Shown here piece after piece: positions 1-8,731 of a DNA stretch of 37,500 nt. Every line of letters begins with the position of its first letter. The stretch's first letter is position 1. The notes beneath the pieces were generated by a model. It was given only the letters and a program-made list of their open reading frames with translations. It was not told the DNA's origin and did not search any database. The stretch spans positions 1-37,500 of the forward strand of contig CAJOEI010000013.1 of NCBI GenBank assembly GCA_905233465.1. The letters are read 5' to 3'. The DNA comes from an uncultured Bacteroidaceae bacterium. Lineage in GTDB: Bacteria; Bacteroidota; Bacteroidia; Bacteroidales; Bacteroidaceae. A program made the translations under genes and the position numbers.

Positions 1-53
1 TTAACTTTGAGTAGATTATCATTTATTATCATTCCATGTCTTCCTAACTCAGT

Positions 54-260
54 TTGGTGGAACCTCTTGTTGGTTCCATTTCCTACAACACGATGAAGCC
101 CTACATCCAGACTGCAACAGAGACGGCAGTACTCGAAATGGAGAAATGCAATAAAAACCAGTATCGTAGCAAAAGCATTAGCTTACTCGATGACGTAGAT
201 GAAGATTTCTTGAAGAATCTACTCTCAGACATACAAACCAGGTTCGCAAAAGTCAATTAG
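54..260 (+). CDS. Doubtful small ORF, 68 aa, TTG start
   Basis: This is an open frame of 68 codons with a TTG start and no ATG near its beginning; in-frame stops lie just upstream (12-14 and 45-47). The product would be hydrophilic, with an acidic stretch (LLDDVDEDF) and no signal peptide, membrane segment or motif that I recognise. It could be a small gene, the decayed 3' end of a gene lying left of the window, or a chance frame. I do not recognise it and assign no function. Its only neighbour is the promoter region of the fructan regulator to the right. Confidence 0.2.
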   Translation: MVEPLVGSISYNTMKPYIQTATETAVLEMEKCNKNQYRSKSISLLDDVDEDFLKNLLSDIQTRFAKVN

Positions 261-335
261 TTTATAGCAAAACAACGTCGTTTCATGTGAAAAGTATCCA
301 CTTTCGCGTGATTTCACGTTATTTAATTCCTTTTA

Positions 336-367
336 TTTGGCAATAATAGCAAATATACCTACCTTTG
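336..367 (+). promoter_or_regulatory. Bacteroidota-type promoter for the fructan regulator
   Basis: TTTG at 336-339 and TACCTTTG at 360-367 are separated by 20 bases. This fits the Bacteroidota consensus TTTG - 19 to 21 bases - TAnnTTTG. Transcription would start near 375, giving a leader of about 115 bases before the regulator ATG at 490. That leader contains a 36-codon ORF. Two short inverted repeats lie just upstream, at 281-292 and 307-318. Confidence 0.7.
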
Positions 368-400
368 CACTGATAATTATTTATCACTACCCCATACAAT

Positions 401-511
401 ATGTCAGATACTAATAATATATTATCACTTCTTGAAGGCTTTACCCTTGATAACCCTGACGACATCTCCAGGAGAAACGATAAGGAACAATGGATGATCG
501 TGTTATTTTAA
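401..511 (+). CDS. Possible 36-aa leader ORF overlapping the regulator start
   Basis: An ATG at 401, about 34 bases after the -7 box, opens a frame of 36 codons ending at TAA 509-511. It overlaps the first 22 bases of the regulator gene in a different frame. The peptide begins MSDTNNILSLLEGFTLDNPD and is acidic and hydrophilic. It has no leader-peptide hallmark such as a run of one amino acid. The position suggests translational coupling to the regulator, but no family is recognised and it may be chance or a remnant of an older, longer N-terminus. Confidence 0.3.
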   Translation: MSDTNNILSLLEGFTLDNPDDISRRNDKEQWMIVLF

Positions 512-2172
512 AAAAGATTTCTTATTTCATCCTGTTAGCAGCTGTTCTGTGTTCTTGCTCTCCGAACAAGGTCAAGTACCATATTGGCGTCTCTCAGTGC
601 TCAGAGGACATCTGGCGCGACTGGCAGAATGCAGAAATGCGCATGGAAGCCAATTTCCATGAGAACATCTCACTCGCCTTTGCCACCGCTCACGACAACA
701 GCCAGCTGCAAAGCCAGCAGATCGACAGCCTGGTAGCCAGTGGCATAGACCTGCTCATCGTAGCTCCTAACCAGCTGAGCAGCGTCTCGCCTGCCATCGA
801 CCACGCCTACGACAGCGGCGTGCCAGTCATCGTCTTCGAACGCAAGACCGACTCGCAAAAATTTACCGCTTTCGTCAGTGCCGACAACTATGAGATGGGA
901 CGCCAAATGGGAGAATATATCGCCGTGAGAATGGGCGGTAAGGGACAGATCATGGAAATTCTCGGTCTGAAAGGATCCTCGCCAGCCGATGAGCGGCACC
1001 GTGGCTTTCGCGATGCCATCAGACACTTTCCAAATATCGAAGTGACAGCCACCCTGCAGGGCGACTGGACAGAAGGAACAGCCTACAACGTCGTGAAGGA
1101 ATACCTGTCTCAACATGACAGACACGCTTTCGATGTCGTTTTCGGACATAATGACCGCACAGCTATTGGTGCACGGAAGGCGTTTGAAGAATTGCACCAA
1201 CCGCTTCTGCCCTCTTTCTGCGGCATCGATGGCTTGCCGGGAGAAAACGGTGGTATATGCCAAGTCCGTGATTCTCTGCTCACTGCCTCTTATATCTACC
1301 CCACGCGTGGCGACCTGCTGCTTCAGGTGGCTTTAGACATCCTTGAAGGACGTCCCTATGAGAAGGAAGTGATGCTCACCTCAGCTCTCGTTACCCGCGA
1401 GAATGCCAAAGTGCTGCTTCTCGAGAGCGATGAAGTCATGCGCCGATCCCAGCAGTTGGATCTTCTTCAAGACAAAGCCAGCAGTTACCTGCAGCGAATC
1501 AATGTTCAACGCATAGTGATGTTACTTGGCTGCGTTGTCATCGTCCTGCTGTTGGTGGCCATTGGCTTGTTCTATCTCTACCATCGCAACAAAGTGAACA
1601 TGCAACGCGAGCGTGTGCTGAACAATCTTTGGAATCTCAGAGTCAATACAGACAACGAAGATGGCCCAGAGAAGACAGAGGATCCAGAGAAGACAGAGAA
1701 CACCGAGGATCATAAGGCATCTGATGCAAGCGCCGGACACTCAGAATCTTCTGCCGGTTCCAATCTCCCCAACGACCCAATTGCATGCTCCGGGCCATCC
1801 GACACCTCCGACTCTTGCGCTGCAGGTGCAGAATCCTCTGTCGCTGAGACGGCAGCACCGTCTCCCTTCATCATCCGTTTCCGCGAAGTCGTAGAAAGAC
1901 GAATGTGTAATAGTGAGCTTAGCGTGGAAGACATTGCAGCGGAAATGAACCTCAGCCGTGTGCAGCTCTATCGCAAGGTGAAGAACCTCTCTGGTGCCTC
2001 TCCCGTGGAGCTGCTTCGCACCGCCCGTCTCAACCGCGGCTACCAGCTCCTGCTCACCACCGACAAGACCGTTTCCGAAGTGGCCTACGCAGTCGGCTTC
2101 TCTGCCCCAGCCTATTTCACCAAGTGCTTCAAAGACGAGTTCGGCATGGTACCAGGCGATGTCAGGCGGTGA
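490..2172 (+). CDS. Transmembrane fructan sensor: periplasmic-binding-protein domain fused to AraC-type DNA-binding domain
   Basis: The 560-aa protein opens with a hydrophobic signal/anchor (about residues 10-24). A LacI/ribose-binding-type periplasmic sugar-binding domain follows (about 30-320; motifs LIVAPNQLSS, VPVIVFERK, DVVFGHNDRTAIGA). A membrane helix lies at about 343-366, then a low-complexity acidic/serine linker rich in EKTE-like repeats, and an AraC/XylS-type helix-turn-helix domain at about 460-560. No histidine kinase or receiver domain is present. In the B. thetaiotaomicron levan locus the sensor BT1754 is a full hybrid two-component system whose same-type sensor domain binds fructose. 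By position this protein should activate the susC operon just downstream, with fructose as the likely signal (inference). A membrane-tethered one-component activator is the simplest reading. Confidence 0.85.
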   Translation: MDDRVILKKISYFILLAAVLCSCSPNKVKYHIGVSQCSEDIWRDWQNAEMRMEANFHENISLAFATAHDNSQLQSQQIDSLVASGIDLLIVAPNQLSSVSPAIDHAYDSGVPVIVFERKTDSQKFTAFVSADNYEMGRQMGEYIAVRMGGKGQIMEILGLKGSSPADERHRGFRDAIRHFPNIEVTATLQGDWTEGTAYNVVKEYLSQHDRHAFDVVFGHNDRTAIGARKAFEELHQPLLPSFCGIDGLPGENGGICQVRDSLLTASYIYPTRGDLLLQVALDILEGRPYEKEVMLTSALVTRENAKVLLLESDEVMRRSQQLDLLQDKASSYLQRINVQRIVMLLGCVVIVLLLVAIGLFYLYHRNKVNMQRERVLNNLWNLRVNTDNEDGPEKTEDPEKTENTEDHKASDASAGHSESSAGSNLPNDPIACSGPSDTSDSCAAGAESSVAETAAPSPFIIRFREVVERRMCNSELSVEDIAAEMNLSRVQLYRKVKNLSGASPVELLRTARLNRGYQLLLTTDKTVSEVAYAVGFSAPAYFTKCFKDEFGMVPGDVRR

Positions 2173-2226
2173 AGCATCCTCCATCGCTCCAACAGAGAGA
2201 TTAACAAAGTATTCACTTTACCAAAA

Positions 2227-2285
2227 ATCGTTCATATGCTAATAAAAATGTTACTCCGAAACAAGTTTGCAAGCAGATGAACGAT
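2227..2285. promoter_or_regulatory. Inverted repeat upstream of susC, candidate regulator site
   Basis: ATCGTTCATATGC (2227-2239) and GCAGATGAACGAT (2273-2285) are reverse complements over 13 bases with one mismatch, separated by 33 bases. They sit directly upstream of the probable susC promoter. AraC-type activators commonly bind paired sites in such positions, so this is a candidate operator for the regulator encoded at 490-2172. The pairing is visible in the sequence; the role is inferred. Confidence 0.45.
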
Positions 2286-2291
2286 ATTTTA

Positions 2292-2322
2292 TTTATACCG
2301 TATTGTTATCTAACTTACTTTG
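2292..2322 (+). promoter_or_regulatory. Probable promoter of the fructan operon
   Basis: TTACTTTG at 2315-2322 matches the Bacteroidota -7 element TAnnTTTG with one mismatch. A TTTA at 2292-2295 lies 19 bases upstream, where TTTG is expected at -33. Both boxes are imperfect, which suits a promoter that needs an activator. The A-rich leader before the susC ATG at 2365 has no Shine-Dalgarno site, as is usual in this phylum. Confidence 0.5.
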
Positions 2323-2364
2323 TAACAGCAAAAGCAATTATCATTCAATTTTAACCTAACAACA

Positions 2365-5300
2365 ATGCTAAAGCTAAGACGAATGTTGATGAGCCTCGCG
2401 CTCATTCTTGCTGGCACAACGATTTGGGCACAGCAAGTTGACATCCACGGCACCGTGCTTGACGACCTCGGCGAGGGCCTGCCCGGTGCTACGGTGAAAG
2501 AAAAAGCCAATGCCAACAACGGTACTCTGACCGACATGGACGGTCATTTCACGCTGAAAGTGGAAAAGGGCACCGTGCTGGTTATCTCCTTCATGGGTTT
2601 CGATTCCCAGGAAGTGGAAGCCAAGGATGGCATGACCGTGACCATGGGCGAGACTGTCGCCGACATGAACGAACTCGTGGTAACGGGTTATCAGGTACAG
2701 CGCAAGGCCGACCTGACGGGTGCTGTTTCAGTAGTCAGCGTAGATGAGCTGGCCAAGCAGAACGAGAACAACCCCATCAAGGCCATGCAAGGTCGTGTGC
2801 CAGGCATGAACATCTCTGCCGACGGTAATCCTTCTGGCGCCGCAACAGTGCGCATCCGTGGTGTCGGTACGTTGAACAACAACGACCCGCTGTACATCAT
2901 CGACGGTGTGCCCACTAAAGCCGGCATGCACGAACTCAACGGCAACGACATCGAGTCTATCCAAGTGCTGAAGGACGCCGCTTCTGCCAGCATCTACGGT
3001 AGCCGCGCTGCCAACGGTGTGATTATCATCACCACCAAGCGCGGCAAAGAAGGCAAGGTAAAGATTGACTTCGACGCCAGTGTGGCTGTCCAGACCTACG
3101 CCAACCGTATGGAGGTGCTCAACGCCAAGCAGTTCGGACAGGTGATGTGGCAAGGCTACGTCAATGACGGCCTCGATCCCAACATGAACGGACTTGGCTA
3201 CCACTACAACTGGACTTACAACCCGCAGGGTGTTCCTGTGCTCAACGGCATCACGATGAGCAAATACCTTGACGCCGCAGGCACGACCCCAGCCGCCGAC
3301 ACCGACTGGTTCGACCAGACCACACGTACGGGTGTTGTGCAAAAATATGACGTCTCGCTGAGCAATGGCTCTGAAAAGGGCAGTTCGTTCTTCTCACTCG
3401 GCTACTACAAGAACCTCGGCATTATCAAGCACTCCGATTTCGACCGCCTCTCAGCCCGCATGAACAGCGATTATAAGCTGTTGAAGATCAAGGATCGTGA
3501 CATCATCACTGTGGGTGAGCACTTTACGGTAAACCGCACCAGCGAGGTACAAGCTCCTGGCGGCTTCCTCGAGAACGTGCTCCAGTTCAATCCTTCGCTG
3601 CCTGTCTATACCACCGATGGCAGCTTTGCCGGTCCCGTGGGCGGTTACCCCGACCGCGAAAACCCCTTGGCCCGCCTCACCCGTAATGGTGACAACCGCT
3701 ACACCTACTGGCGTATGTTCGGCGATGCCTTCATCAACATCAACCCCTTCAAGAACTTCAACCTCAAGAGCACCTTTGGTCTCGACTATGCACAGAAGCA
3801 GCAGCGCATCTTCACCTACCCCATTACCGAAGGCACTGTGGCCAACCCGACCAATGCTGTTGAACCAAAACAGGAACACTGGACGAAGTGGATGTGGAAC
3901 GCCGTAGCCTCATACAGCTTCGAAGCTGGCAAGAATCACTTCGATGCCTTGGCTGGTATTGAGTTGAACCGTGAGGACGATAGCTGGTTCAGCGGTAAAG
4001 CTTACGATTTTGCTGTGCTGAATCCCGATTACATGTGGCCCAATGCTGCTGTGGGCGAGGCCGAAGCCTACGGCGGTGCCGGTGGCTACTCTCTCGTATC
4101 CTACTTTGCCAAAGCCAATTACAATTTCGACAACCGTTACCTTGCCAGCGTCACCGTTCGTCATGACGGAAGCTCGCGCTTCGGTAAGAACAACCGCTAT
4201 GGTACCTTCCCCTCATTCAGTGCTGGTTGGCGCATCAGCCAGGAGAAGTTCATGGAGAATGTAAGTTGGCTCGACGACCTGAAGCTTCGTGCCAGCTGGG
4301 GTCAGACCGGTAATCAGGAAATCGACAATCTCGCCCGCTACACACTCTATGTGAGCAACTATGGCGAGGCTGGTTTTGGTGGCCAAAGCTATGGCACCAG
4401 CTACGACATCGCAGGAACCAATGGCGGCCAGCAGCTGGCCAGCGGCTTCAAGCGCGACCAGTTGGGCAACGACAACCTCAAGTGGGAAACCACCACACAG
4501 ACCAACCTCGGTTTTGACTTCGGTCTCCTGCGCAACGCTCTTTACGGCTCCTTTGAATGGTACTACAAGAAGACGAGCGACATTCTCGTCTATATGCCGG
4601 GCATCGGCGTTATGGGCGAAGGCAGTAGCCAGTGGATCAACGCCGGTGAGATGGAGAACAAGGGTATCGAACTGAACGTGGGTTATCGCGGCAAGACAGG
4701 CGACTTCAGCTACGACTTCGCCGGCAATATCGGCACATATCGTAATAAGGTTACCAAGTTGCCCGAGACCATCGCAGCCAAAGGCACATTCGGTGGCAAT
4801 GGCGTGGAGAGCGTAGTAGGTCATCCCATGGGTTCACAGGTGGGCTACGTGTACGATGGCATCTTCAAGAGTCAGGACGAAATCGACAACCACGCTGTTC
4901 AGAATGGTGCCGGTCTCGGTCGTATCCGTTGGAAGGATCTGAATGGAGACGGCGTTATCAACGAAAAGGACCAGGAGTGGATCTACTCCCCCGTGCCCGA
5001 CTTCACTTGGGGTCTGAACATCTACCTTCAGTATAAGGATTGGGACTTCACCATGTTCTGGCAGGGTGTACAAGGCGTCGATGTCATCAGCGACCTGAAG
5101 CGCGAGACCGACCTTTGGAGCGGCCTCAACATCTCCAACCTGAACAAGGGTCAGCGACTGCTCGATGCTTGGAATCCCACCAACAACTCCTCCAACATCC
5201 CCGCCATCAGCGTGATGGACAACAACAACGAAAAGCGCGTCAGCTCCTACTTCGTTGAGAACGGCAGTTTCGCCAAGCTCCGCACAGTTCAGCTCGGCTA

Positions 5301-5478
5301 CAACGTTCCTTCGAAGGCTCTCGAGCGCCTGCACATGCAGCGCCTGCGCCTATACCTTTCTGCCCAGAACCTCTTCACCATCAAGAGCAAGAGCTTCACA
5401 GGCGTCGATCCAGAGAATGCCAACTTCGGCTATCCTATCCCTGTCAACGTGACCTTCGGACTGAATGTTTCACTCTAA
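2365..5478 (+). CDS. SusC/RagA-family TonB-dependent outer-membrane transporter
   Basis: The 1037-aa protein imports fructan oligosaccharides across the outer membrane, driven by TonB. It has a signal peptide ending near IWAQQ, then a carboxypeptidase-D-like regulatory domain (about 26-100; GTVLDDLGEGLPGATV, GTLTDMDGHF). The TonB-box-like MNELVVTGY and the plug (about 105-230; VRIRGVGTLNNNDPLYIIDG, SASIYGSRAANGVIII) follow, and then the beta-barrel. It ends NVTFGLNVSL with a terminal hydrophobic strand as expected. The length is typical of SusC proteins. The next gene, SusD, begins 16 bases after the stop, so the two are translated from one message. Substrate assignment comes from the neighbouring GH32 enzymes and DUF4960 protein. 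Confidence 0.95.
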   Translation: MLKLRRMLMSLALILAGTTIWAQQVDIHGTVLDDLGEGLPGATVKEKANANNGTLTDMDGHFTLKVEKGTVLVISFMGFDSQEVEAKDGMTVTMGETVADMNELVVTGYQVQRKADLTGAVSVVSVDELAKQNENNPIKAMQGRVPGMNISADGNPSGAATVRIRGVGTLNNNDPLYIIDGVPTKAGMHELNGNDIESIQVLKDAASASIYGSRAANGVIIITTKRGKEGKVKIDFDASVAVQTYANRMEVLNAKQFGQVMWQGYVNDGLDPNMNGLGYHYNWTYNPQGVPVLNGITMSKYLDAAGTTPAADTDWFDQTTRTGVVQKYDVSLSNGSEKGSSFFSLGYYKNLGIIKHSDFDRLSARMNSDYKLLKIKDRDIITVGEHFTVNRTSEVQAPGGFLENVLQFNPSLPVYTTDGSFAGPVGGYPDRENPLARLTRNGDNRYTYWRMFGDAFININPFKNFNLKSTFGLDYAQKQQRIFTYPITEGTVANPTNAVEPKQEHWTKWMWNAVASYSFEAGKNHFDALAGIELNREDDSWFSGKAYDFAVLNPDYMWPNAAVGEAEAYGGAGGYSLVSYFAKANYNFDNRYLASVTVRHDGSSRFGKNNRYGTFPSFSAGWRISQEKFMENVSWLDDLKLRASWGQTGNQEIDNLARYTLYVSNYGEAGFGGQSYGTSYDIAGTNGGQQLASGFKRDQLGNDNLKWETTTQTNLGFDFGLLRNALYGSFEWYYKKTSDILVYMPGIGVMGEGSSQWINAGEMENKGIELNVGYRGKTGDFSYDFAGNIGTYRNKVTKLPETIAAKGTFGGNGVESVVGHPMGSQVGYVYDGIFKSQDEIDNHAVQNGAGLGRIRWKDLNGDGVINEKDQEWIYSPVPDFTWGLNIYLQYKDWDFTMFWQGVQGVDVISDLKRETDLWSGLNISNLNKGQRLLDAWNPTNNSSNIPAISVMDNNNEKRVSSYFVENGSFAKLRTVQLGYNVPSKALERLHMQRLRLYLSAQNLFTIKSKSFTGVDPENANFGYPIPVNVTFGLNVSL

Positions 5479-5494
5479 TTTCCATACAGCAATC

Positions 5495-7237
5495 ATGAAA
5501 AAGCTTATCAATATATTACTTGCCGGTTCCATATATTGCTGTATATCAGCAATGATGGCCGTATTCACCTCATGCTCCGACTTCCTCGACGAGCATACAC
5601 CGCAGGGCACGCTCAGCGATGAGCAGGTGAAGACTCCTGAGAATGCCGAGGCCATGGTCGTCTCTGCCTATGCCATATTCACCACCGCCGAGGATATCAA
5701 CTCATCATTCTCAATGTGGAATTTCGATGTCCGTTCCGATGACGCCTACAAAGGCGGCAGCGGCACCAGCGACGGCGACGTCTTCCACCAGCTTGAGGTT
5801 CAGCAGGGTGTGCTTACCACAAACTGGAACATCAACGACATGTGGGTTCGTTTATATAATAGTCTCTCGCGCGTAAACAGTGCCATCGCACTCCTCAACG
5901 CGAGCGACTATGCAATGAAGACGCAGCGCCTGGCCGAAATGAAGTTCCTACGCGCCTACGGTCACTTCCTTTTGAAGCGTCTCTACAAGCATATTCCATT
6001 CGTCATTGACGAGGACCTCACCTACGACCAGTACAACGCCCTCTCCAACACCGCTTATTCCAACGACGAGGGTTGGCAACTCATCATCAACGACCTTATG
6101 GAAGCTTACAACACTCTGCCCGAGACGCAAGCCGACAAAGGCCGCCCCACAAAGGCATCTGCTGCAGCCTTCCTTGCTAAGGTTTATCTCTACAAGGCTT
6201 ATCGTCAGGACGATGCAGCTACCAACCAGGTAACCAGTATCAATGAAGCTGACCTGCAGAAGGTCATCGAATTCACAGCCCCCAGCCTCTATGCCAACTA
6301 TGGCCTTGAGGACGATCTCCACAACAATTTCCGTCCCGAGGAAGAGTACGAGAACGGCATCGAGAGCATCTGGGCTATCCAGTATTCACGCAACGACGGC
6401 AGCACATACGGCAACCTCAACTGGAGTTATGGCCTTATCCCGCCAAATATTCCCGGTGCTACCGATGGTGGTTGCGATTTCTACAAGCCTTCTCAGAACC
6501 TCGTCAACGCATATCGCACCGGCGCCGATGGTCTGCCTCTGCTTGATTCCTTCAACCAGCGCAACTACGACAAGGCTGCCGACAATGCCGACCCACGTCT
6601 GTTCCTCACCGTCGGTATCCCTGGACTGCCCTACATGTTCAACCCCGGTTACATGATGGAAGAGACAAGCATCTGGAGCCGTTCCAACGGCCTCTATGGC
6701 TACAATGTATCGCTCAAGCAGAATGTAGACCCCGCTCTCATTGGCTCATACCTAATCAAGGGCAGCTATTGGGCAAGCTCCATGAACCGCATCGTCTTCC
6801 GCTATGCCGATGTGCTGCTGATGCGTGCTGAAGCTCAGGCTCAGCTTGGCAACACCACAGAAGCTATCCAGCTCGTCAACCAGTTGCGCACACGTGCTGC
6901 CCAGAGCACACAGATGATCAGCAGTTATCCCAGCCGCTACGGCGTGAAGATCTTCGTTTCCAACTATCGTGGCAGCTTCTCCAAGGCCGATGCTCTGCGC
7001 ATCGTCAAGATGGAGCGCCGTTTGGAAATGGGTATGGAAGCCGAGCGCTTCTTCGACCTCGTACGTTGGGGTGATGCAGCCACTGTGCTCAACAAGTATT
7101 ACTCCGAGGAGATTGACAACTGCGCCATCTACACGGCAGCTCACTTCACCGCCAACCGCGACGAATACCTGCCTATCCCCTTCGAGCAGATTTCTGCATC
7201 CAACGGCCATTACACCCAGAACGTAGGCAATTGGTAA
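5495..7237 (+). CDS. SusD/RagB-family surface glycan-binding lipoprotein
   Basis: The 580-aa lipoprotein forms the lid on the SusC transporter and captures fructan chains at the cell surface. The signal peptide ends in a lipobox FTSC with C27, followed by SDFLDEHTPQG. The sequence shows the SusD helical (TPR-like) pattern with RAEAQAQLG near the C-terminal half and the typical RRLEMGMEAERFFDLVRWGDA segment. It ends YLPIPFEQISASNGHYTQNVGNW, as RagB/SusD proteins do. An in-frame ATG at 5465 lies inside the susC coding end; I chose 5495 because it puts MKKLINILL directly before the hydrophobic core. Confidence 0.95.
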   Translation: MKKLINILLAGSIYCCISAMMAVFTSCSDFLDEHTPQGTLSDEQVKTPENAEAMVVSAYAIFTTAEDINSSFSMWNFDVRSDDAYKGGSGTSDGDVFHQLEVQQGVLTTNWNINDMWVRLYNSLSRVNSAIALLNASDYAMKTQRLAEMKFLRAYGHFLLKRLYKHIPFVIDEDLTYDQYNALSNTAYSNDEGWQLIINDLMEAYNTLPETQADKGRPTKASAAAFLAKVYLYKAYRQDDAATNQVTSINEADLQKVIEFTAPSLYANYGLEDDLHNNFRPEEEYENGIESIWAIQYSRNDGSTYGNLNWSYGLIPPNIPGATDGGCDFYKPSQNLVNAYRTGADGLPLLDSFNQRNYDKAADNADPRLFLTVGIPGLPYMFNPGYMMEETSIWSRSNGLYGYNVSLKQNVDPALIGSYLIKGSYWASSMNRIVFRYADVLLMRAEAQAQLGNTTEAIQLVNQLRTRAAQSTQMISSYPSRYGVKIFVSNYRGSFSKADALRIVKMERRLEMGMEAERFFDLVRWGDAATVLNKYYSEEIDNCAIYTAAHFTANRDEYLPIPFEQISASNGHYTQNVGNW

Positions 7238-7271
7238 CTCTATTGTTCAACACCTCATACTTTATCCAATT

Positions 7272-8717
7272 ATGAATACTATCTCCAACTACCTTCAAAG
7301 ATATATACTGCCCTCCCTCACAGGGAGGGGCTGGGGGGCGGGTCTGCCGGGCCTGCTGCTCTCCCTCTGTCTTCTCAGCTGCTCCTCCGACAATGTCAGC
7401 GACCTGCGTATCTCCGGCGATTGCCGCGTTGAAGCCCTTGCTCTCGACAACTATACCGGTATCATCGACCTCCCGTCGCGCACCATCACCGTGCGCCTGC
7501 CCGAGATCTATGAGACAGCAGCCATGACCGTCACAGATCTCCGCCTCTCCGAAGGTGCCACCTGCAACATTCGAAAGGATGACCGCCTCAATATGACCGC
7601 CGCACAGGTGCTCCACGTCACCAACGGCGACACATACCTCGACTGGACCGTCCGCGTGCTCCACGATGAAGCCCGCATATCATCCTTTGTCATCAACGAC
7701 ATCTATCAAGGCACCATCGACCAGAATGCCAAGACGATTGTTGTCTATGTGCCTGCTTCCGAGAACATCAAGGCACTCGTCCCCACCATCATCTACAGCC
7801 AGAACGCAACCATCACTCCCGCTTCCGGTCAGGCTCAGGACTTCTCGCAGCCCGTCACCTATAAGGTGACCAACAATTCTGCCGAGAGCACCTACACCGT
7901 CACCGTCATCGCTATCGACAAGCCCAAGGCCCTATTCGTAGGCGCAGCATCCAGCATGAATGACCTCGACGCCGAGGCCCGTACCGCTTGCGAGTGGATG
8001 CTGGCTAATGTTCCCGGCTCACTCTACGCTTCCTTCGCAGATATAGAGGCTGATGCTGTTGAACTCGACGAGTGCAAGGTTATATGGTGGCACTTCCATG
8101 TCGATGGAGGCGTTGATGGTCACGATGTCTTCATGGCAAAGGCTCCCGAGGCTCTTGCTGCCAAGAACCAGCTGCGTCAGTTCTACGAGAATGGCGGTGC
8201 CCTCTTCCTCACACGTTACGCCACCAACCTGCCCTCCTTCATCGGCGTTACAGGCGATGATGAGTGGACTACGCCTAACAACTGTTGGGGTCAGGACGAG
8301 GCCAATGCAGAGCTCTGCGGCGGGCCGTGGACATTCCGCATCTTCGACAATCAGAACGATCATCCGCTCTTCCAGGGCCTTGTCGCAGGCGACAACCCAC
8401 AGGAAGTCTATTGTACTGATGCCGGCTACCACATCACTAACTCCACAGCACAGTACCATATCGGTACCGACTGGGGCGGCTACGACAATCACGCTGCCTG
8501 GGAAGCCCGCACTGGCGGTAAGATCCTCGGTGTAGGTGGCGACGGCGCTGTCGTGGCATGGGAATATCCTGCGCACGAAGGCAAGGGTGGCATCATCTGT
8601 ATCGGCTCCGGCTGCTACGACTGGTACTCCTACACCTTCGAGGCTGGCTACACCGAGAACTTCCACCGCAACATAGCCATCATGACCACGAACGCCATCA
8701 ATCATCTGACGAAATAA
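7272..8717 (+). CDS. DUF4960 surface glycan-binding lipoprotein (BT1761-like)
   Basis: The 481-aa lipoprotein (lipobox LLSC, C37) has two Ig-like/DUF5018-type modules at about 45-220. A C-terminal DUF4960-type domain at about 220-480 starts at KPKALFVGAASSMNDLDAEA and contains VIWWHFHVDGG and GGALFLTRYATNLPSFIG. Proteins of this kind accompany SusCD in levan loci; BT1761 of B. thetaiotaomicron binds levan at the cell surface. It most likely helps SusD hold levan next to the GH32 lipoprotein encoded downstream. The oddity is that residues 14-27 (PSLTGRGWGAGLPG) are encoded by a GC-rich palindromic repeat of intergenic type, which interrupts the signal peptide between the polar start and the hydrophobic core. 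Confidence 0.85.
   Translation: MNTISNYLQRYILPSLTGRGWGAGLPGLLLSLCLLSCSSDNVSDLRISGDCRVEALALDNYTGIIDLPSRTITVRLPEIYETAAMTVTDLRLSEGATCNIRKDDRLNMTAAQVLHVTNGDTYLDWTVRVLHDEARISSFVINDIYQGTIDQNAKTIVVYVPASENIKALVPTIIYSQNATITPASGQAQDFSQPVTYKVTNNSAESTYTVTVIAIDKPKALFVGAASSMNDLDAEARTACEWMLANVPGSLYASFADIEADAVELDECKVIWWHFHVDGGVDGHDVFMAKAPEALAAKNQLRQFYENGGALFLTRYATNLPSFIGVTGDDEWTTPNNCWGQDEANAELCGGPWTFRIFDNQNDHPLFQGLVAGDNPQEVYCTDAGYHITNSTAQYHIGTDWGGYDNHAAWEARTGGKILGVGGDGAVVAWEYPAHEGKGGIICIGSGCYDWYSYTFEAGYTENFHRNIAIMTTNAINHLTK
7311..7353. repeat. GC-rich palindromic repeat, copy A, inside a coding sequence
   Basis: CCCTCCCT (7311-7318) and AGGGAGGG (7322-7329) form a perfect 8-bp stem with a 3-base loop. A G-rich tail (GGGGCTGGGGGGCGGGT type) follows. 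A related element lies between genes at about 8732-8771, and a weaker relative at 12147-12180. Here it is translated in frame within the signal peptide of the DUF4960 protein. It looks like a small dispersed palindromic element; no transposase is nearby. Confidence 0.6.
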
Positions 8718-8731
8718 CAAGAACATCCCCA

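Noticed and set aside
670..1263. Minus-strand ORF of 197 codons opposite the regulator
   Set aside because: It lies opposite the conserved sugar-binding domain and shows no domain, leader or promoter of its own.
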